Assembly: GCA_026214975.1 (NCBI GenBank)
Contig: JAOBSW010001057.1
Location: 94,737-158,736, forward strand
Origin: Gentiana macrophylla
Taxonomy: Eukaryota > Streptophyta > Magnoliopsida > Gentianales > Gentianaceae
DNA: 64,000 nt
Reading direction: 5' to 3'
Below the pieces are notes generated by a model. That model was given only the letters and a program-made list of their open reading frames with translations, was not told the origin of the DNA and did not search any database. The position numbers and the translations under genes were made by a program. Of this stretch, positions 53,916-64,000 are shown in pieces. The stretch's first letter is position 1. Each line of letters opens with the position of its first letter.

Positions 53916-54335
53916 GGGTTGTTTATATAGGGGATGTTTCATCCCTTTCTTTGTCCTGCAAGGAATCACGTTATTATTATTAATATTATTTCTCTAAGGA
54001 TATACACGCCTAAATCCCTAATATTTGGGGATAATTATGGACATATTTAAATGCCAAGATCACAGTCTTTATGACTTATGATTCTTTCCTTATTTATCTT
54101 TAGTTATCCAGCACATGGATTAACAGCCGGTGTTGCTTTGTGCATCCGGCGCCGAGCCCCTAAGGCCATTATGGCCGAACTGGTCAGCTCCTCTTCGCCA
54201 AACCTTAGCCGACCTGCGGTGGCTGGAGGAGGAGCATTTGCCGATCTCCCACCTAGGGTTATGGACCTGCCCTGGGATATGTGTTTGGGGATCCTGGCCC
54301 TTAACGCCCTACTTTATCAGGGCTAGTCATTAATT
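53916..54335 (+). other. GC-rich open stretch of unknown nature (54078-54326)
   Basis: An 82-codon frame with PAHGLTAGVALCIRRRAPKA and RPAVAGGGAFADLPPRVMDL is much richer in GC than its surroundings. A second overlapping frame is also open, as expected of GC-rich non-coding DNA. I do not recognise the peptide. It may be part of the LTR of element K. Confidence 0.25.
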
Positions 54336-54490
54336 ACACGACTTACAAGTATGACACATGGCATAGCTCGGGTCGGCTATCATCAATGGCCAATTGATTG
54401 TTGTAACTAACCAACCAACTCATTGTTCAATGTGTTTGATAAAATGCCTCAAAGAGCAAAAAGCCACATTTCCTCTTTTAATCCTCAACA
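54336..54490 (-). repeat. Partial LTR of element K
   Basis: On the - strand a purine-rich AGCTTGAGGAGG is followed by TGTTGAGGATTAAAAGAGG, the PPT and LTR start. The LTR then runs to lower coordinates. Its far end is not determined. AAAGCCACATTTCC occurs again at 54528 outside the LTR. Confidence 0.55.
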
Positions 54491-54599
54491 CCTCCTCAAG
54501 CTGATCATGCATGGATATGGACAGCTTGCAAAAGCCACATTTCCTATCTTTAACCCTTAATCAAGTATGATACAAGTCTTTGAGTGGATATGCCTGTAG

Positions 54600-55309
54600 G
54601 AGTCTGATAAGCGTAGCTTTATCTACAGATTTTGTAAGAATGTCTGCAGATTGTTGTTCTATTTGAATTAGAATAGGTTTGAGAACTTTGGCTAATTATT
54701 TTTCTCTGATAAAGTGACAATCTATCTTTATGTGTTTAGTCCTTTCATGGAAAACTAGATTTTCCACAATGTGTAAGGCACCACTGTCATAATACAAGGG
54801 AACTGTGCCTGTAAACATAACAAGAAAATCCTGTAAGAGATATATGAGCCATTGGATCTTATATGTTGTGATAGCCTTGTTTTTGTATTTTGGTTCATTA
54901 GAACTTGTGAATACCGTGGGCTGCTTTTTTGACTTCCATGATATGAGAGCACCACCAAGATAAACCAAGTAACATGTAACTGATCTTATGGTTTTAGTAT
55001 AGGCATCCCAATCTGAATCACTAAAGGCCTTTAGACTAATGGATCATGTATTAGGAAAGAATAGGCCTTTTCCAGGTGATAACATTAAGAATCTGAGCAA
55101 TCTATGCGCTGCCTTCAGATGTGCCTCATTTGGTTTGTCTGGAAATTGACTTAACTGTTGGGTAGCAAAGGATATATCTGGTCTAGTGTTTTCTAGATAC
55201 AATAACTTCCCAACTAAGCTTATGTATTCAGTATTAGATGGCAGAAGTGGTGCCTTAACAGTTGTCAAATTCTGTGATGAATCCATTAGAGTGGATGTTG
55301 GTTTACACT
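54600..55309 (-). pseudogene. Copia RT end and RNase H of element K
   Basis: From the junction at 55309 the frame runs [40 protein letters not shown] and [12 protein letters not shown], then stops at 55044. After a gap with frameshifts, 54696-54968 gives YLGGALISWKSKKQPTVFTS, SGALHIVENLVFHERTKHIK and IDCHFIREK. The last pieces (QIQLADIFTK-like) lie near 54610-54690. The upstream half of pol was displaced by gypsy element L, which enters exactly within the conserved CKP.STPM region. The lineage is Ale-like by sequence style. Confidence 0.88.
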
Positions 55310-56762
55310 TGTTCGGTAAAAACTAGTTCTAAAATTTATAAACCGAAACACCCCAAGTATAAGGTTCGTAGTATAGGGTGTTTACGGGTCGTCCTAAGGG
55401 AGTCGAATGTTTATCGGATTAAAGTGCAGTTATTCTATCGACTATGTCACGAATATTAACTAAAACTAGGTTTAAACTAATTAAACTAGGGTTTATGCTA
55501 ATTATGAACAGTAAAAATGACGATGAACAGTAACTTGGAAACTTAAAATATGCAAAAACAACTAGAATCTTAAAACAACTAAACTTAACAATCAACGATT
55601 GATACGAACTATTTGGTTTATCAAATAATTAAAACAACGGCAAGGCAACGGGAATCCACCGATCAATCAACCCAACCCCAACTAGACGGCAAGTTAAAGA
55701 TATAATTTTTAGTAGTGATCTATCCCGAATTCGATTAAATTTCTCTAAACGAATTCTAGGGTTTCGTTTTCTTTTTTCAAGTAAAACAAAACGACATGCA
55801 AAACACGATCACGAGATTATTTCTAATACTCCTACTCAACTAACTATGATCAATCTCTTGAAACATAATCAATCGCATCAATTGAAAAAGGTCACAACTT
55901 GAACAATATTTTCATATAAATTCAAAGCGTAAAAGATGGTTTCATCGATCTCTCGATTCGAATAAAACGTAAACGATAAAAAACAATATCCAATTGATAA
56001 AAAACTATAACTTTACTCACTAAACATGTAGCAAAAATCTCTAGTTGGTGTTGATGTTGGTCGGTTTCATCCGTTGTCCCACCGCTGATTGTTTAGCCAA
56101 CAATCATATTGGTGATCATGATTGTTGGGATGGAAGAAATCATCTTCTTTTAGGTTTGGAAATTGCGGCTGATAGGGTTTTGAATGAATGAATAATGCGT
56201 ATTATATGATATATCGTCTCTGCTCGAATGCTGCTGTTTATATAGAGGCTGTAACCGACTTAGGACGGATCTAAAAGATAAATACGCGAAAATCACGACC
56301 GACCGAATGACGCCACTCGATCGATCGAACGACATGGCTCGGCCGACCGAGCCACTTTTCTCGCACGCTTTAAATGTTTTTTCGTTTGACTTGTTCCCCA
56401 TCGCATCGCCGCTACGATCCGATTCCTTTTGATTTATCTCTCAATTAATACTCCGATTTTCTTCCTTATTTTGAAATCACTTGATTGAATGAGATTAATC
56501 TTCTCCATTAATGATATCCCCATGCATATCTTTTAATTTTTCGCAAAATTGTTGTTACACCAAGTCATCGAATAATAATAATAATAAAATGTGTAACAAA
56601 AATAACATTTAAAACTCAATATTTCCTCATAATTAAATTATAACCCTCAATAACCATTATATGAATTTAACGGTTAAAACACGCTTTTCTCATTTATTTC
56701 CTTAAAAATAAGGTAAATTGTTTAGGATTAAGCCCAAAATATAGTAAAATATACCCTAAACA
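55310..56762 (-). repeat. 3' LTR of element L (1453 bp)
   Basis: The + strand edges TGTTCGGTAAAAAC and ATACCCTAAACA. On the - strand it starts TGTTTAGGGTATATT right after the PPT. A - strand TATA-like CTATATAAACAGC near 56235 fits U3. The sequence left of 55310 is copia coding, which fixes the edge to the base. An (AAT)n run is near 56570. Confidence 0.85.
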
Positions 56763-56775
56763 ACTCCCCACACTT
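56763..56775 (-). other. Polypurine tract of element L
   Basis: On the - strand AAGTGTGGGGAGT directly before TGTTTAGGG. The adjoining CTTAG and TTCGTCC words resemble those next to the PPT of element F. Confidence 0.85.
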
Positions 56776-58140
56776 AGCTTTTTGTTCGTCCCGAACAAAA
56801 CAATCAAAACCGGCTCACTGTACATGTAATCCACATAGATTCCCAACTCACGTAACAAAAGATACAACAACTATAGCAAGTGATACCAACATAGAGATAG
56901 ATTCTGTGTGTGTGACAAGCCCTTTTCAATCTTCACAATCCTCTCAAACAAATATCCTCTCAAATAATTTTAATGACTATCCTAGGTATAGGCAGTAATC
57001 GTTCCACACAAAGTCTTCCCGCGCACTTAGTAGGATAATCCCTACAGCATATCATTCGGTTTATACTGGGTATAAGTTCATCGATAACAAAGTCTTTAAT
57101 TTTTTTCACTTTCTTTTTTTCTTCGTTTTCTTTTGACGCACATCAGAATGAGCTCTTACCCGTCATAGTAGAATAGGATGTTTCGGGATAACACCCTACC
57201 TTACTCAAATCATAGGGTAGCTTTTCCCTGACTGTCGTGAGCTTTTGGTCATCATAGTGGTATAGGACATTTCGAGATAATGCCCTACCGCACTCCAATC
57301 ATTAACCAGCTTTCGACACACCCATTTATTTATTATTAACTCAATTTTTTCAAAAACATTAGTTACGTTTCACTTATCACATTCAAACCTTCGAGATATT
57401 CACAAAGGCACGCTCGAACTTAGGTGTTACTTCATTTGTTACTATTAAGAACAAATCTCTAAGATGAATCACTAAAATAATGAAAGGATATAGTTCAAAA
57501 GTTTTGCTTCAATATCAAAGGCTTACGTGAGTGTGAAATGAATACTATCTCAAATCAGTAAAACATGCTATAATTATCTCTCAAAGTCACATAAAATCAT
57601 TGTCAGGAAACTACAACTAGCAAGCCATTTGTTTCAATTACATGCTCAAGACTTACAATTATCCAAGTGTACTTTGAAAATTTTAAAATTGTCGAGAAAA
57701 TCACATTTACTCATTCTCGTAAGATATACCATGATAACATACCCAATTTAGACACTTCACACTTAAATCACATTATGTCCTCGTAATGTGCAAATAAAAG
57801 AAAAGAATACTTAGTTTGGTTGTCAAAACGATTGTCGGGTCATAGGTTGGCAGAGGTCAGCCGTAGCATGAACGCATCGCCGCAACTCATATCACGAATG
57901 CACAACACTAAAGGAATAGCCGGCAACAACCGCTCAACAGTATCTGCAACACTCGACATAGCATATAATCTCGGGGGACAAGGGGTATATGAGTAAACAT
58001 GAATGCACACAGAAATGGGCAAATAAAGCATTCACAAATAGGACAGGGATAACCAACACACAACTCACCAAGGTTTTATTCCTAATAACCTAAAAACTTA
58101 ACTAAAAAGAAATACTTAAAAGACTAGGCTGCCTCCTAGG
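56776..58140 (-). other. Non-coding 3' region of element L
   Basis: Athila elements often carry an env-like ORF between integrase and the 3' LTR. Here no such ORF is seen over about 1.4 kb. An imperfect duplication is present: CATAGTAGAATAGGATGTTT at 57166 and CATAGTGGTATAGGACATTT at 57254, each followed by ATAAYRCCCTACC. Confidence 0.6.
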
Positions 58141-58350
58141 AGCGCTTCTTTTATGTCATTAGCTTGACAGAGTGAACCAAGTCAACCCGATCGGGCCACT
58201 TGGGTTTGAGGCTAACCACTTCTCTGTCAGAATCAGAATCACTAGGACGGAAATGGTTTTCGCCACAACAACAACAAGTCAAGTGCGCGATAAGATCATG
58301 AAATTTTTCTCTCCAGACGACACTGACTCTTTTCTTCTTGTTCTTGTTTC

Positions 58351-58930
58351 TCAGATTCGGCTGAGGTATGCTAACAGGCTCAGGAGCATCGACAGAAGTA
58401 TCTGCAAGGTTAGGGGTAATAATGTCATCATCCACTCCAAAGAAGTAGGATGGAATCTCTTCACAAATAAGCGACTCAACCGTTTCATTTCTCTTTTGAA
58501 AGTATAGTACTTCAGGCTTTTCTTTAGGTTGCCCAAAGTACTTCTTAATCCTGTGACCATTGACTTTGAACGGTTGATCGCACTTTTCAGCGTAATGGCT
58601 CCACCAGGATGAACATCAAGAATCTCAAAGGGGCCAGACCACCTAGATTTAAGCTTACCAGCAAAAAGATGGAGTCTGGTGTTATACAGCAAAGCCATGT
58701 CTCCCACTTTGAATTCCCGATCTTTAATCTTAGCATCGTGGAGCGCCTTCGTTCTTTCCTTGCTCAGCTTGGCGCTCGTGAGGCCCCGAGTCCGAATTCA
58801 TCGAGCTCATGTAATTGCAGTAATCTTTTCTCCCCACGAGTTGGCTATCGAAGTTTAAGAATTTAATAGCCCAAGAAGCTCGTGCTCCACTGACCGGTAG
58901 ATGGCAAGCCTTGCCATAGACCATTTGGAA
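58351..58930 (-). pseudogene. Integrase C-terminal domain of element L
   Basis: The frame 58351-58707 gives MGDMALLYNTRLHLFAGKLK and SRWSGPFEILDVHPGGAITL, the usual Athila integrase tail. 58730-58924 adds MVYGKACHLPVSGARASWAI, the conserved VYGKACHLPVE.E..A.WA. A frameshift lies between them, near 58720. The frame beyond about 58550 (into 58151-58435) is variable linker. Confidence 0.88.
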
Positions 58931-58997
58931 TGGTGACGCATCCAGGGGTCTTAAACGCAGCGCGATAAGCCCAAAGTGCGTCGTCCAACTTTCGCAC

Positions 58998-59520
58998 TCA
59001 GTTGGATCTATTGGAATTCACCGTTTTCTCCAAAATCCGCTTTAGACTTCTGTTGCTCACCTCGACTTGGCCACTGGTTTGGGGGTGGTATGGTGTACCA
59101 ATTCTATGTTTGACACCATACTTCTCAAGAATTTTATCCAGTGGTGCATTACAGAAATGCGAACCTTCATCACTGATAAGGGCTCTAGGACAACCAAATC
59201 TAGTAAAGATATTCTTTTGCAAGAATTTCTTAACAACTTTGTGATCATTGGTTTGGGTGGCTATTGCCTCTACCCACTTGGAAACATAGTCCACACAGAC
59301 CAGAATATATTTGTTAGAGCATGATGATGGGAACGGTCCCATAAAATCAATGCCCCAGACATCGAAAACTTCACATTCCAAGATAGGCCTCAAAGGCATC
59401 TCCATCCTACTACCGAGTCTCCCTACCCTTTGGCATCTATCACACTCTTGCAAAAGGCTTCAGATCTTTAAACAAGGTAGGCCAAGAAAAACCACTTGAA
59501 GGATTTTTGTGGACTGCCTT
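58998..59520 (-). pseudogene. Integrase of element L
   Basis: The 151-codon frame holds [20 protein letters not shown] (the CC of the zinc domain), [18 protein letters not shown] (first Asp), [40 protein letters not shown] (second Asp) and [20 protein letters not shown] (Glu). The catalytic triad is complete. The HH of the zinc domain lies upstream in broken frames. This is the best kept Athila domain here. Confidence 0.92.
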
Positions 59521-60250
59521 AGGTGCTCCGTAGTGTCCACCAGCCGGGACCACTATGACATTGCTCTAGAATATCCAATTGTTCATGCTCCGAACGCACC
59601 TTCTAAGCAACCCCGCCCTGCAAACTTTAAAAGATATGGATCCTCCCATACGAGATACTTTAAGTCGCTGAAAAATTTCTTCTTTCCCGACACGTCATCT
59701 CTTCTAAATGCCCGATCGCTAAGTAATTGACGTAATCAAGATACCACGGCCTCACATTCTCTAGTCTCATTAATTGCTCGGTTGGAAAGTCAATGCCTAT
59801 CTCCTTAGGGGCTTCGCCACCCTCATTCACTAGGCGAGATAAGTGGTCACTACAACATTATCACTACCCTTCTTGTCCTTAATTTCAAGGTCAAATTCGT
59901 AGTATCGTAATCCATCCGAGTAACCTTGGTTTAGCATCCGCTTTGCCCATAAGGTAGCGTAGTCTTTGCGTGATCTCGCCCACACCACCACTTTGGACCC
60001 TAAAAGATAACTCTCGAATTTGTCAATAGCAAAACGATCGCCAAGAATTCCTTCTCGGTAGTGGCGTAATTGCATTGAGTGGGTTCAAAGTGCGGCTAGC
60101 ATAGTAAATCGGCTGAACTTTTTGTCACCTCTTCCGCCTAGAATCGCGCCATCTGCGTAGTTAGAGGCATCGCACATTAATTCAAAAGGTTGAGTCCATC
60201 GGGCGCGATTAAAATGGGGCACCTTTGGTTAGCTTATCCTTTAAGCTATT
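59521..60250 (-). pseudogene. RNase H of element L
   Basis: The frame 59830-60075 reads LLGSKVVVWARSRKDYATLW, AKRMLNQGYSDGLRYYEFDL and EIKDKKGSDNVV, which follows the usual Athila RNase H (F..YL.GSKVIV..DH.AL.YL, LQEFDLEI.DK.G.EN.VAD). The equivalents of TDHAAL and VADHLSR have decayed. Upstream, 60076-60250 has short pieces of the domain start (CDASNYADGAIL-like, with ASNYA visible). Confidence 0.8.
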
Positions 60251-60272
60251 AAAAGCTTTCTTACACCCATCA

Positions 60273-61100
60273 TCAAACAAGAACTCCACTTCCTCTTTCA
60301 AAGAAAGTTGATAACGGCTTTGCTATCGTCGAAAAATCTTTAATGAAACGCCGATAGAAGCCCACATGTCCTAGAAATCCTCGTACCTCCTTCACTGTCT
60401 TCGGGTACGACATTCTCTCAATGGCTTCTACTTTAGCTTTATCCACCTGAATACCATCACTGGACACCTTGTGTCCCAAAACAATCCCTTCTTCGACTAG
60501 AAAATGGCACTTTTCCCAGTTAAGCACCAGATTTTTCTCAACACAACGTTGGAGTACCATATCTAGATTCTTTAGGATTTCATCAAAGCTGTCGCCATAG
60601 ACTGAAAAGTCATCCATGAAGACCTCCATGCACTGCTCCACAAGTCCATCAAAAATGGCCAACATGCATCGTTGAAACGTAGCCGGTGCATTACACAAAC
60701 CGAAAGGCATTCTGCGGAACGCAAAAGTGCCCGATGGACAGGTAAAAGTTGTCTTCTCTTGGTCATTAGGGTCGATGGCTATTTGGAAATAACCAGAATA
60801 TCCATCGAGGAAACAATAATACTTATGACCACTCAGTCTTTCTAGAAGTTGGTCAATGAAGGGCAGGGGAAATGATCCTTAGCGGTGACTTCATTTAACC
60901 TGGCGATAATCAATGCAAACTCTATAGCAATCACAAGGCGTAAGGCAACTTCTTCCCCTTTTTCGTTCTTTTCCACGGTAATGCCTCCCTTCTTTGGCAC
61001 AACTTGAGTAGGGCCGACCCACTCACTATCGGCGATGGCGTAGATAATACCCATATCGAGCCATTTTATGATCTCCTTTTGACAACCTCCTGCGTATGCG
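60273..61100 (-). pseudogene. Reverse transcriptase of element L
   Basis: 60842-61054 holds the start (IIYAIADSEWVGPTQVVPKK, then GGITVEKNEKGEE). A frameshifted middle near 60720-60840 gives the first catalytic Asp region (FLDGYSGYFQI-like). 60273-60710 holds MPFGLCNAPATFQRCMLAIF, CMEVFMDDFSVYGDSFDEIL with the catalytic FMDD, GIVLGHKVSSDGIQVDKAKV and VRGFLGHVGFYRRFIKDFST. FMDD in place of YVDD is usual in Athila RT. Confidence 0.9.
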
Positions 61101-62700
61101 GATTCAGCCTCCTTTGAGGTTGTCTCGACCTTTTCGCTCCTTCCTCCGCTCGGATCTTATGCATGCACACGCCTGGCCGATTCTCCGATATCGCCCACCG
61201 CCATCCGAACAGCGTGGATATGTTTCTCAAGCACTTTGATTAATTTCGCTTGCTCCGGCTCGAGTTTAGATGAGATGATCGGGGGCAACTTATCACCGTC
61301 TTTTAAGAAGATGTATTTCAAAAGTCATGGAAGTGGTTTTAACTCTAAGTCAAGAGGTGGTTGCTCGATGCTAGATTTTAAGGGACCACCTTTTTCCTTG
61401 TGAGCTTGGACCGGTTGATGAAAAACACCTCATCTTCCCGAGGTGTTACCCGTAAAGGTATTGAATGACATCATCTAGAGGAATCCTCCCGTCGCCTTCC
61501 ATTTGTTCTTTCTTATGCTTAACCATCTTCTTAAGTTCTTCTTCTTCAAGCTCTTTCGCAAGCCGCTCCCAATCATCCAACTCCCAATGAGTAGTTTCTT
61601 TCCGAATTCTATTTCGTCCCAACTACCCATTAAAACTTCCTCCCTCGCGAGGTTAAAGTCTGCTGGTTGAGCTCCTTCAAATCATTATCGCTCATCCCCT
61701 GGAATATCCTGCATTTTCCGCTCACTCATAGGCTCAGATATGCGCAAGTTGTTGAGACAACTCTACTGAGTGATTCTTGCCTGCTCGTGAATTATAACAT
61801 CCCAGGATCCTATCTCCGTGAGCTCTTCATCGTGGTCGAATTCATCCCCATAGATTGCTTCAATGAATGAGATCTCCTGGCTCAAGCTTCCGCAGAACTT
61901 TTTCCTTGCTCGAGGGTAATGGAAGTGTCCCCTACTTTCGTGAGTGATTTGGCCGCTTGGAAGTCAATGGTGGAGGCGTATGTTTAAGAAAGGCCGCCCG
62001 AATCGTGGGCATCTCCTTGTCGGTGGTAATCCAAGATGACCGATCGCTTGGAAAAACTAGATGTTTAACGTGAATAAGGACGTTGTTAACACAACCACCG
62101 CTAAACGGCTAGTTCGGTCCACTAATCGAAGAGAGACGGACGCTCCTTTAGCCTTTTGTCCAGCCGAGACTCTTGCAGACGTTCAATGGCATTACATTAA
62201 CAGAGGCCCTGAATCGCATAAGACATTGTGGAGCGTGTGGCCTTCAATCGCATGAGGAGATTGAAGGTCGTCGGGGTCACCTCGCTTGATTGCAACGCTC
62301 TGTGAAACCGTTGAACACTCTTCTCTTAGCACTTCCTCTCGCCATTTCCTTGAGCTTCTTTTTGCTTCCACAGGCATCCTTAAGATACTTACGACACTTA
62401 GGCATCTCGTTAATACCTCGGCCAAGTGGCATAGTCACCATAGTATCTCTAAGCATCTTCCTCACTCCGCCATACTTGTTTGTCGAGTTTAGGTATTCTC
62501 TCTTTTCTTTGCCGGATAAGGAAGGGTTTTGAATGATTAATCATTGGTTGACTTTTAATGGCTTCGTCCTCCTTATCCTTCCATCGACAAACTTCGCTTT
62601 CTTTTTAGTCGGGGGTTCACTACGACTTCCTTCTCAAACATCCTCATCACTATCCCCGAAAAATCATCATCACTCAGCTCTTCCTCACTGTTATCATGTT
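61101..62700 (-). pseudogene. Protease and linker of element L
   Basis: On the - strand near 62180-62250 HTLHNVLCDSGPLL fits the Athila protease site (usually LCDLGASVN; here DSG). VLIHVKHLVFPSD-like pieces near 62040-62090 belong to its C-terminal half. Much of the rest is acidic or Lys-rich linker (61200-61950, 62270-62700) in broken frames. The large Ser/Leu-rich + strand frames here are antisense artefacts. Confidence 0.65.
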
Positions 62701-62733
62701 TACCCCCTCCTGAACTTATGGCGTCAGGAGGGG

Positions 62734-63970
62734 CTACTCGTTTCCCGACATCTTTTCGGGTCCAGCTGTCTTACCGCTTCTGAGGGTGACTGCATTCAAC
62801 TCCTCTTCTCCATACTCCCACTGAGGTGTGATGGCAGTGCAAGCATTGATATCTGCCTTAGGGTTTTTATCTGTATAACTAGGCAGCCTTCCTTGAGGTC
62901 TGCTTGCTTGTTGATCAGCCATCTGACCAATCTGTCTCTCCATCGTCTTTTGGCCGGTGGCTAGTGTTTTCACCATGTCAACTAGCTCATCGAATTTCTT
63001 CTGAGAGACATAGGTGGACTGTTGATTTTGCGTTTGGGCCCAGTTACCTTGGGGTCTTGGGTTATTGGATGCACCAGGCGGTGTATAATAACTATTCCGC
63101 GGATTTCCCGAAAAGTTGCGGTTTTGAGTTTGACTCGATTGACCAGAATTTTGACTGAAGCCTCTGAAAGGTTGATTCTGGTTCTCCATGGCTTGTACTT
63201 CCCCATTCATCGTATTCCCGACTTGTATGCCCGAGTAATTCACATCTGCTGGCCCTTCTTGCTGCTTCATTTGCATGTTGGCGAGTTGCTTGTTCATCAT
63301 TTCCATTTGAGCAACAAGCGCTTTGTCTCTCGAGTCACTTGAAGCACCTCGCTTTTTGCTTCCGCTAACACGGGTCTTCTTTTGAGTTGCCCACATGTTA
63401 TTCTTAGCTATCGTTTCGCTACCCTATAGGCGGCATCATCTCTCCTCCTAAAAACGATCCATGAGTGTGGAATCCAAGTAATCTCTATTGGGTTGCGTAA
63501 CACCCGATAGAATAATTCTAGAAGCTCATGTCGAGTATATCCATGGTTAGGGCATTTCCTCATTAACAAATTCAACCTCTCCCAAGCCTTTCCACACTTT
63601 CTCCTTCTAATTGCTCGAAAGTAGCTATATCTCTTTTTCGTTCCATTATCGATTTCGGGTGAAACGAATTTGAGCAAAGGCTCTTTTAACATCACCAGAT
63701 TATGAAGAGAGTGATGGGGTAAGGATTTAAACCAACGATTTGCTTCACCCTTCAAAGCAAAGCGGGAAAAGTTTCAATTTAACAACCGAAGGGCGCCAGG
63801 GTAGTGACTCGCTTCACATATTTGCACAAAAGTCGACAAGAAGTCATGTGGGTCTTCGCAGCAGCGGTGCCATGGAATGAACTATTTTGGACCATCCCCA
63901 CAACTCCATTCTTAAGATCAAAATGCATTCCTCCCATCTCCGGAGGCCGGATTGGTCTATGCCCTTCCAA
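62734..63970 (-). pseudogene. gag: gag of element L
   Basis: Three frames in order. 63779-63970 reads RPPEMGGMHFDLKNGVVGMV and QNSSFHGTAA, the usual Athila gag start after FELK. 63408-63755 reads MKGEANRWFKSLPHHSLHNL and CGKAWERLNLLMRKCPNHGY. 62734-63396 (220 codons) is Gln/Asn-rich and ends ELNAVTLRSGKTAGPEKM, the diagnostic gag-pol junction of Athila. Frameshifts at about 63400 and 63770 break it. The true start and the leader are outside the window. Confidence 0.9.
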
Positions 63971-64000
63971 GAAGTCTTGATCAAGATATGGCGCATAAGG

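Larger units (their letters stand above)
55310..64000 (-). mobile_element. Element L: Athila-type Ty3/gypsy, runs off the right edge
   Basis: The order on the - strand is gag, PR, RT, RH, IN, then non-coding DNA, PPT and 3' LTR. IN after RH is diagnostic of gypsy. [23 protein letters not shown] and KLKSRWSGPFE are Athila/Tat signatures. Only one LTR (55310-56762) is in the window; the 5' LTR, PBS and gag start are beyond 64000. The element sits in the RT of copia K, so it is younger than K. Confidence 0.92.

Noticed and set aside
53700..53969. 89-codon ORF on the - strand
   Set aside because: The peptide is Ile/Phe/Asn-rich low complexity from the AT-rich body of a MITE.
54164..54178. SfiI-like GGCC-N5-GGCC palindrome as a cDNA adaptor relic
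   Set aside because: Only one partial match, with no adjoining adaptor sequence; coincidence is likely. It is kept only as a check under the GC-rich island.
62290..62964. Long + strand Leu/Ser-rich ORFs with apparent membrane segments
   Set aside because: They are antisense to the linker and gag of Athila element L and have no family resemblance.

Overview
The window is nuclear plant DNA, most likely from a eudicot. Almost all of it is transposable elements inserted into one another. The evidence is Ty1/copia pol genes of plant lineages, an Athila-type Ty3/gypsy element, primer sites matching plant tRNA-iMet and tRNA-Asp, a tRNA-derived SINE, plant LINE-type RNase H fragments, a hAT element and MITEs. 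AT-rich spacers and the absence of any complete host gene point to a gene-poor, probably pericentromeric or intergenic region. The only possible host-gene trace is a set of short exon-like pieces at 21200-21950. I saw no CRISPR array, rRNA gene, complete tRNA gene or bacterial operon.

Layout. 1-8538: element A, a Sirevirus-type copia on the + strand, cut by the left edge. It has decayed gag-PR-IN-RT-RH, then an env-like ORF with its own promoter-like leader, a PPT and a 3' LTR (7134-8538). 8539-16199: element B, a Sirevirus on the - strand. It shows the leader of its lost env-like ORF, RH, RT, IN, PR, gag, PBS and 5' LTR (14473-16199). A appears to sit inside B. 16200-18501: sequence holding a LINE RNase H remnant. 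18502-20343: element C, a probable long LTR on the - strand, lying in the gag of element D, a short-LTR copia whose LTR is 20874-21075. 21076-26627: exon-like pieces, an inverted repeat, a CCACC-rich tract carrying a 1.1 kb hAT element, spacer, a LINE 3' end and a MITE.

26628-44752 is a four-level nest. Copia E (- strand, 0.2 kb LTRs) carries in its 3' part a 7.1 kb non-coding LTR element F (26847-33945, TSD ATGTC). In its 5' LTR it carries a gag-only copia G (38208-44699), whose left LTR carries solo LTR H (38725-40229, TSD AGAAG). 45711-52380: Tork-like copia I (- strand, TSD GACGG). It splits a LINE RNase H gene, whose reading frame rejoins across the target site, and it carries solo LTR J in its left LTR. 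52386-54100: the LINE remnant, a SINE, an LTR-like tract and a MITE. 54100-55309: element K, a copia RT/RH tail (- strand), interrupted by Athila-type gypsy L (- strand, from 55310 past the right edge), with 3' LTR, PPT, IN, RH, RT, PR and gag.

How the genes work together. Each coding element once made its own gag coat plus protease, integrase, reverse transcriptase and RNase H. Nearly all reading frames are now broken. The non-autonomous pieces (F, G, the hAT element, the MITEs, the SINE) would need enzymes supplied in trans. The nesting gives a relative insertion order. I did not find a clearly new biological system. The points most worth checking are the promoter-like leader of the Sirevirus env-like ORF, the non-coding element F, the hAT element that triplicates its own C-terminal codons, and the exon-like pieces near 21.2-21.9 kb.
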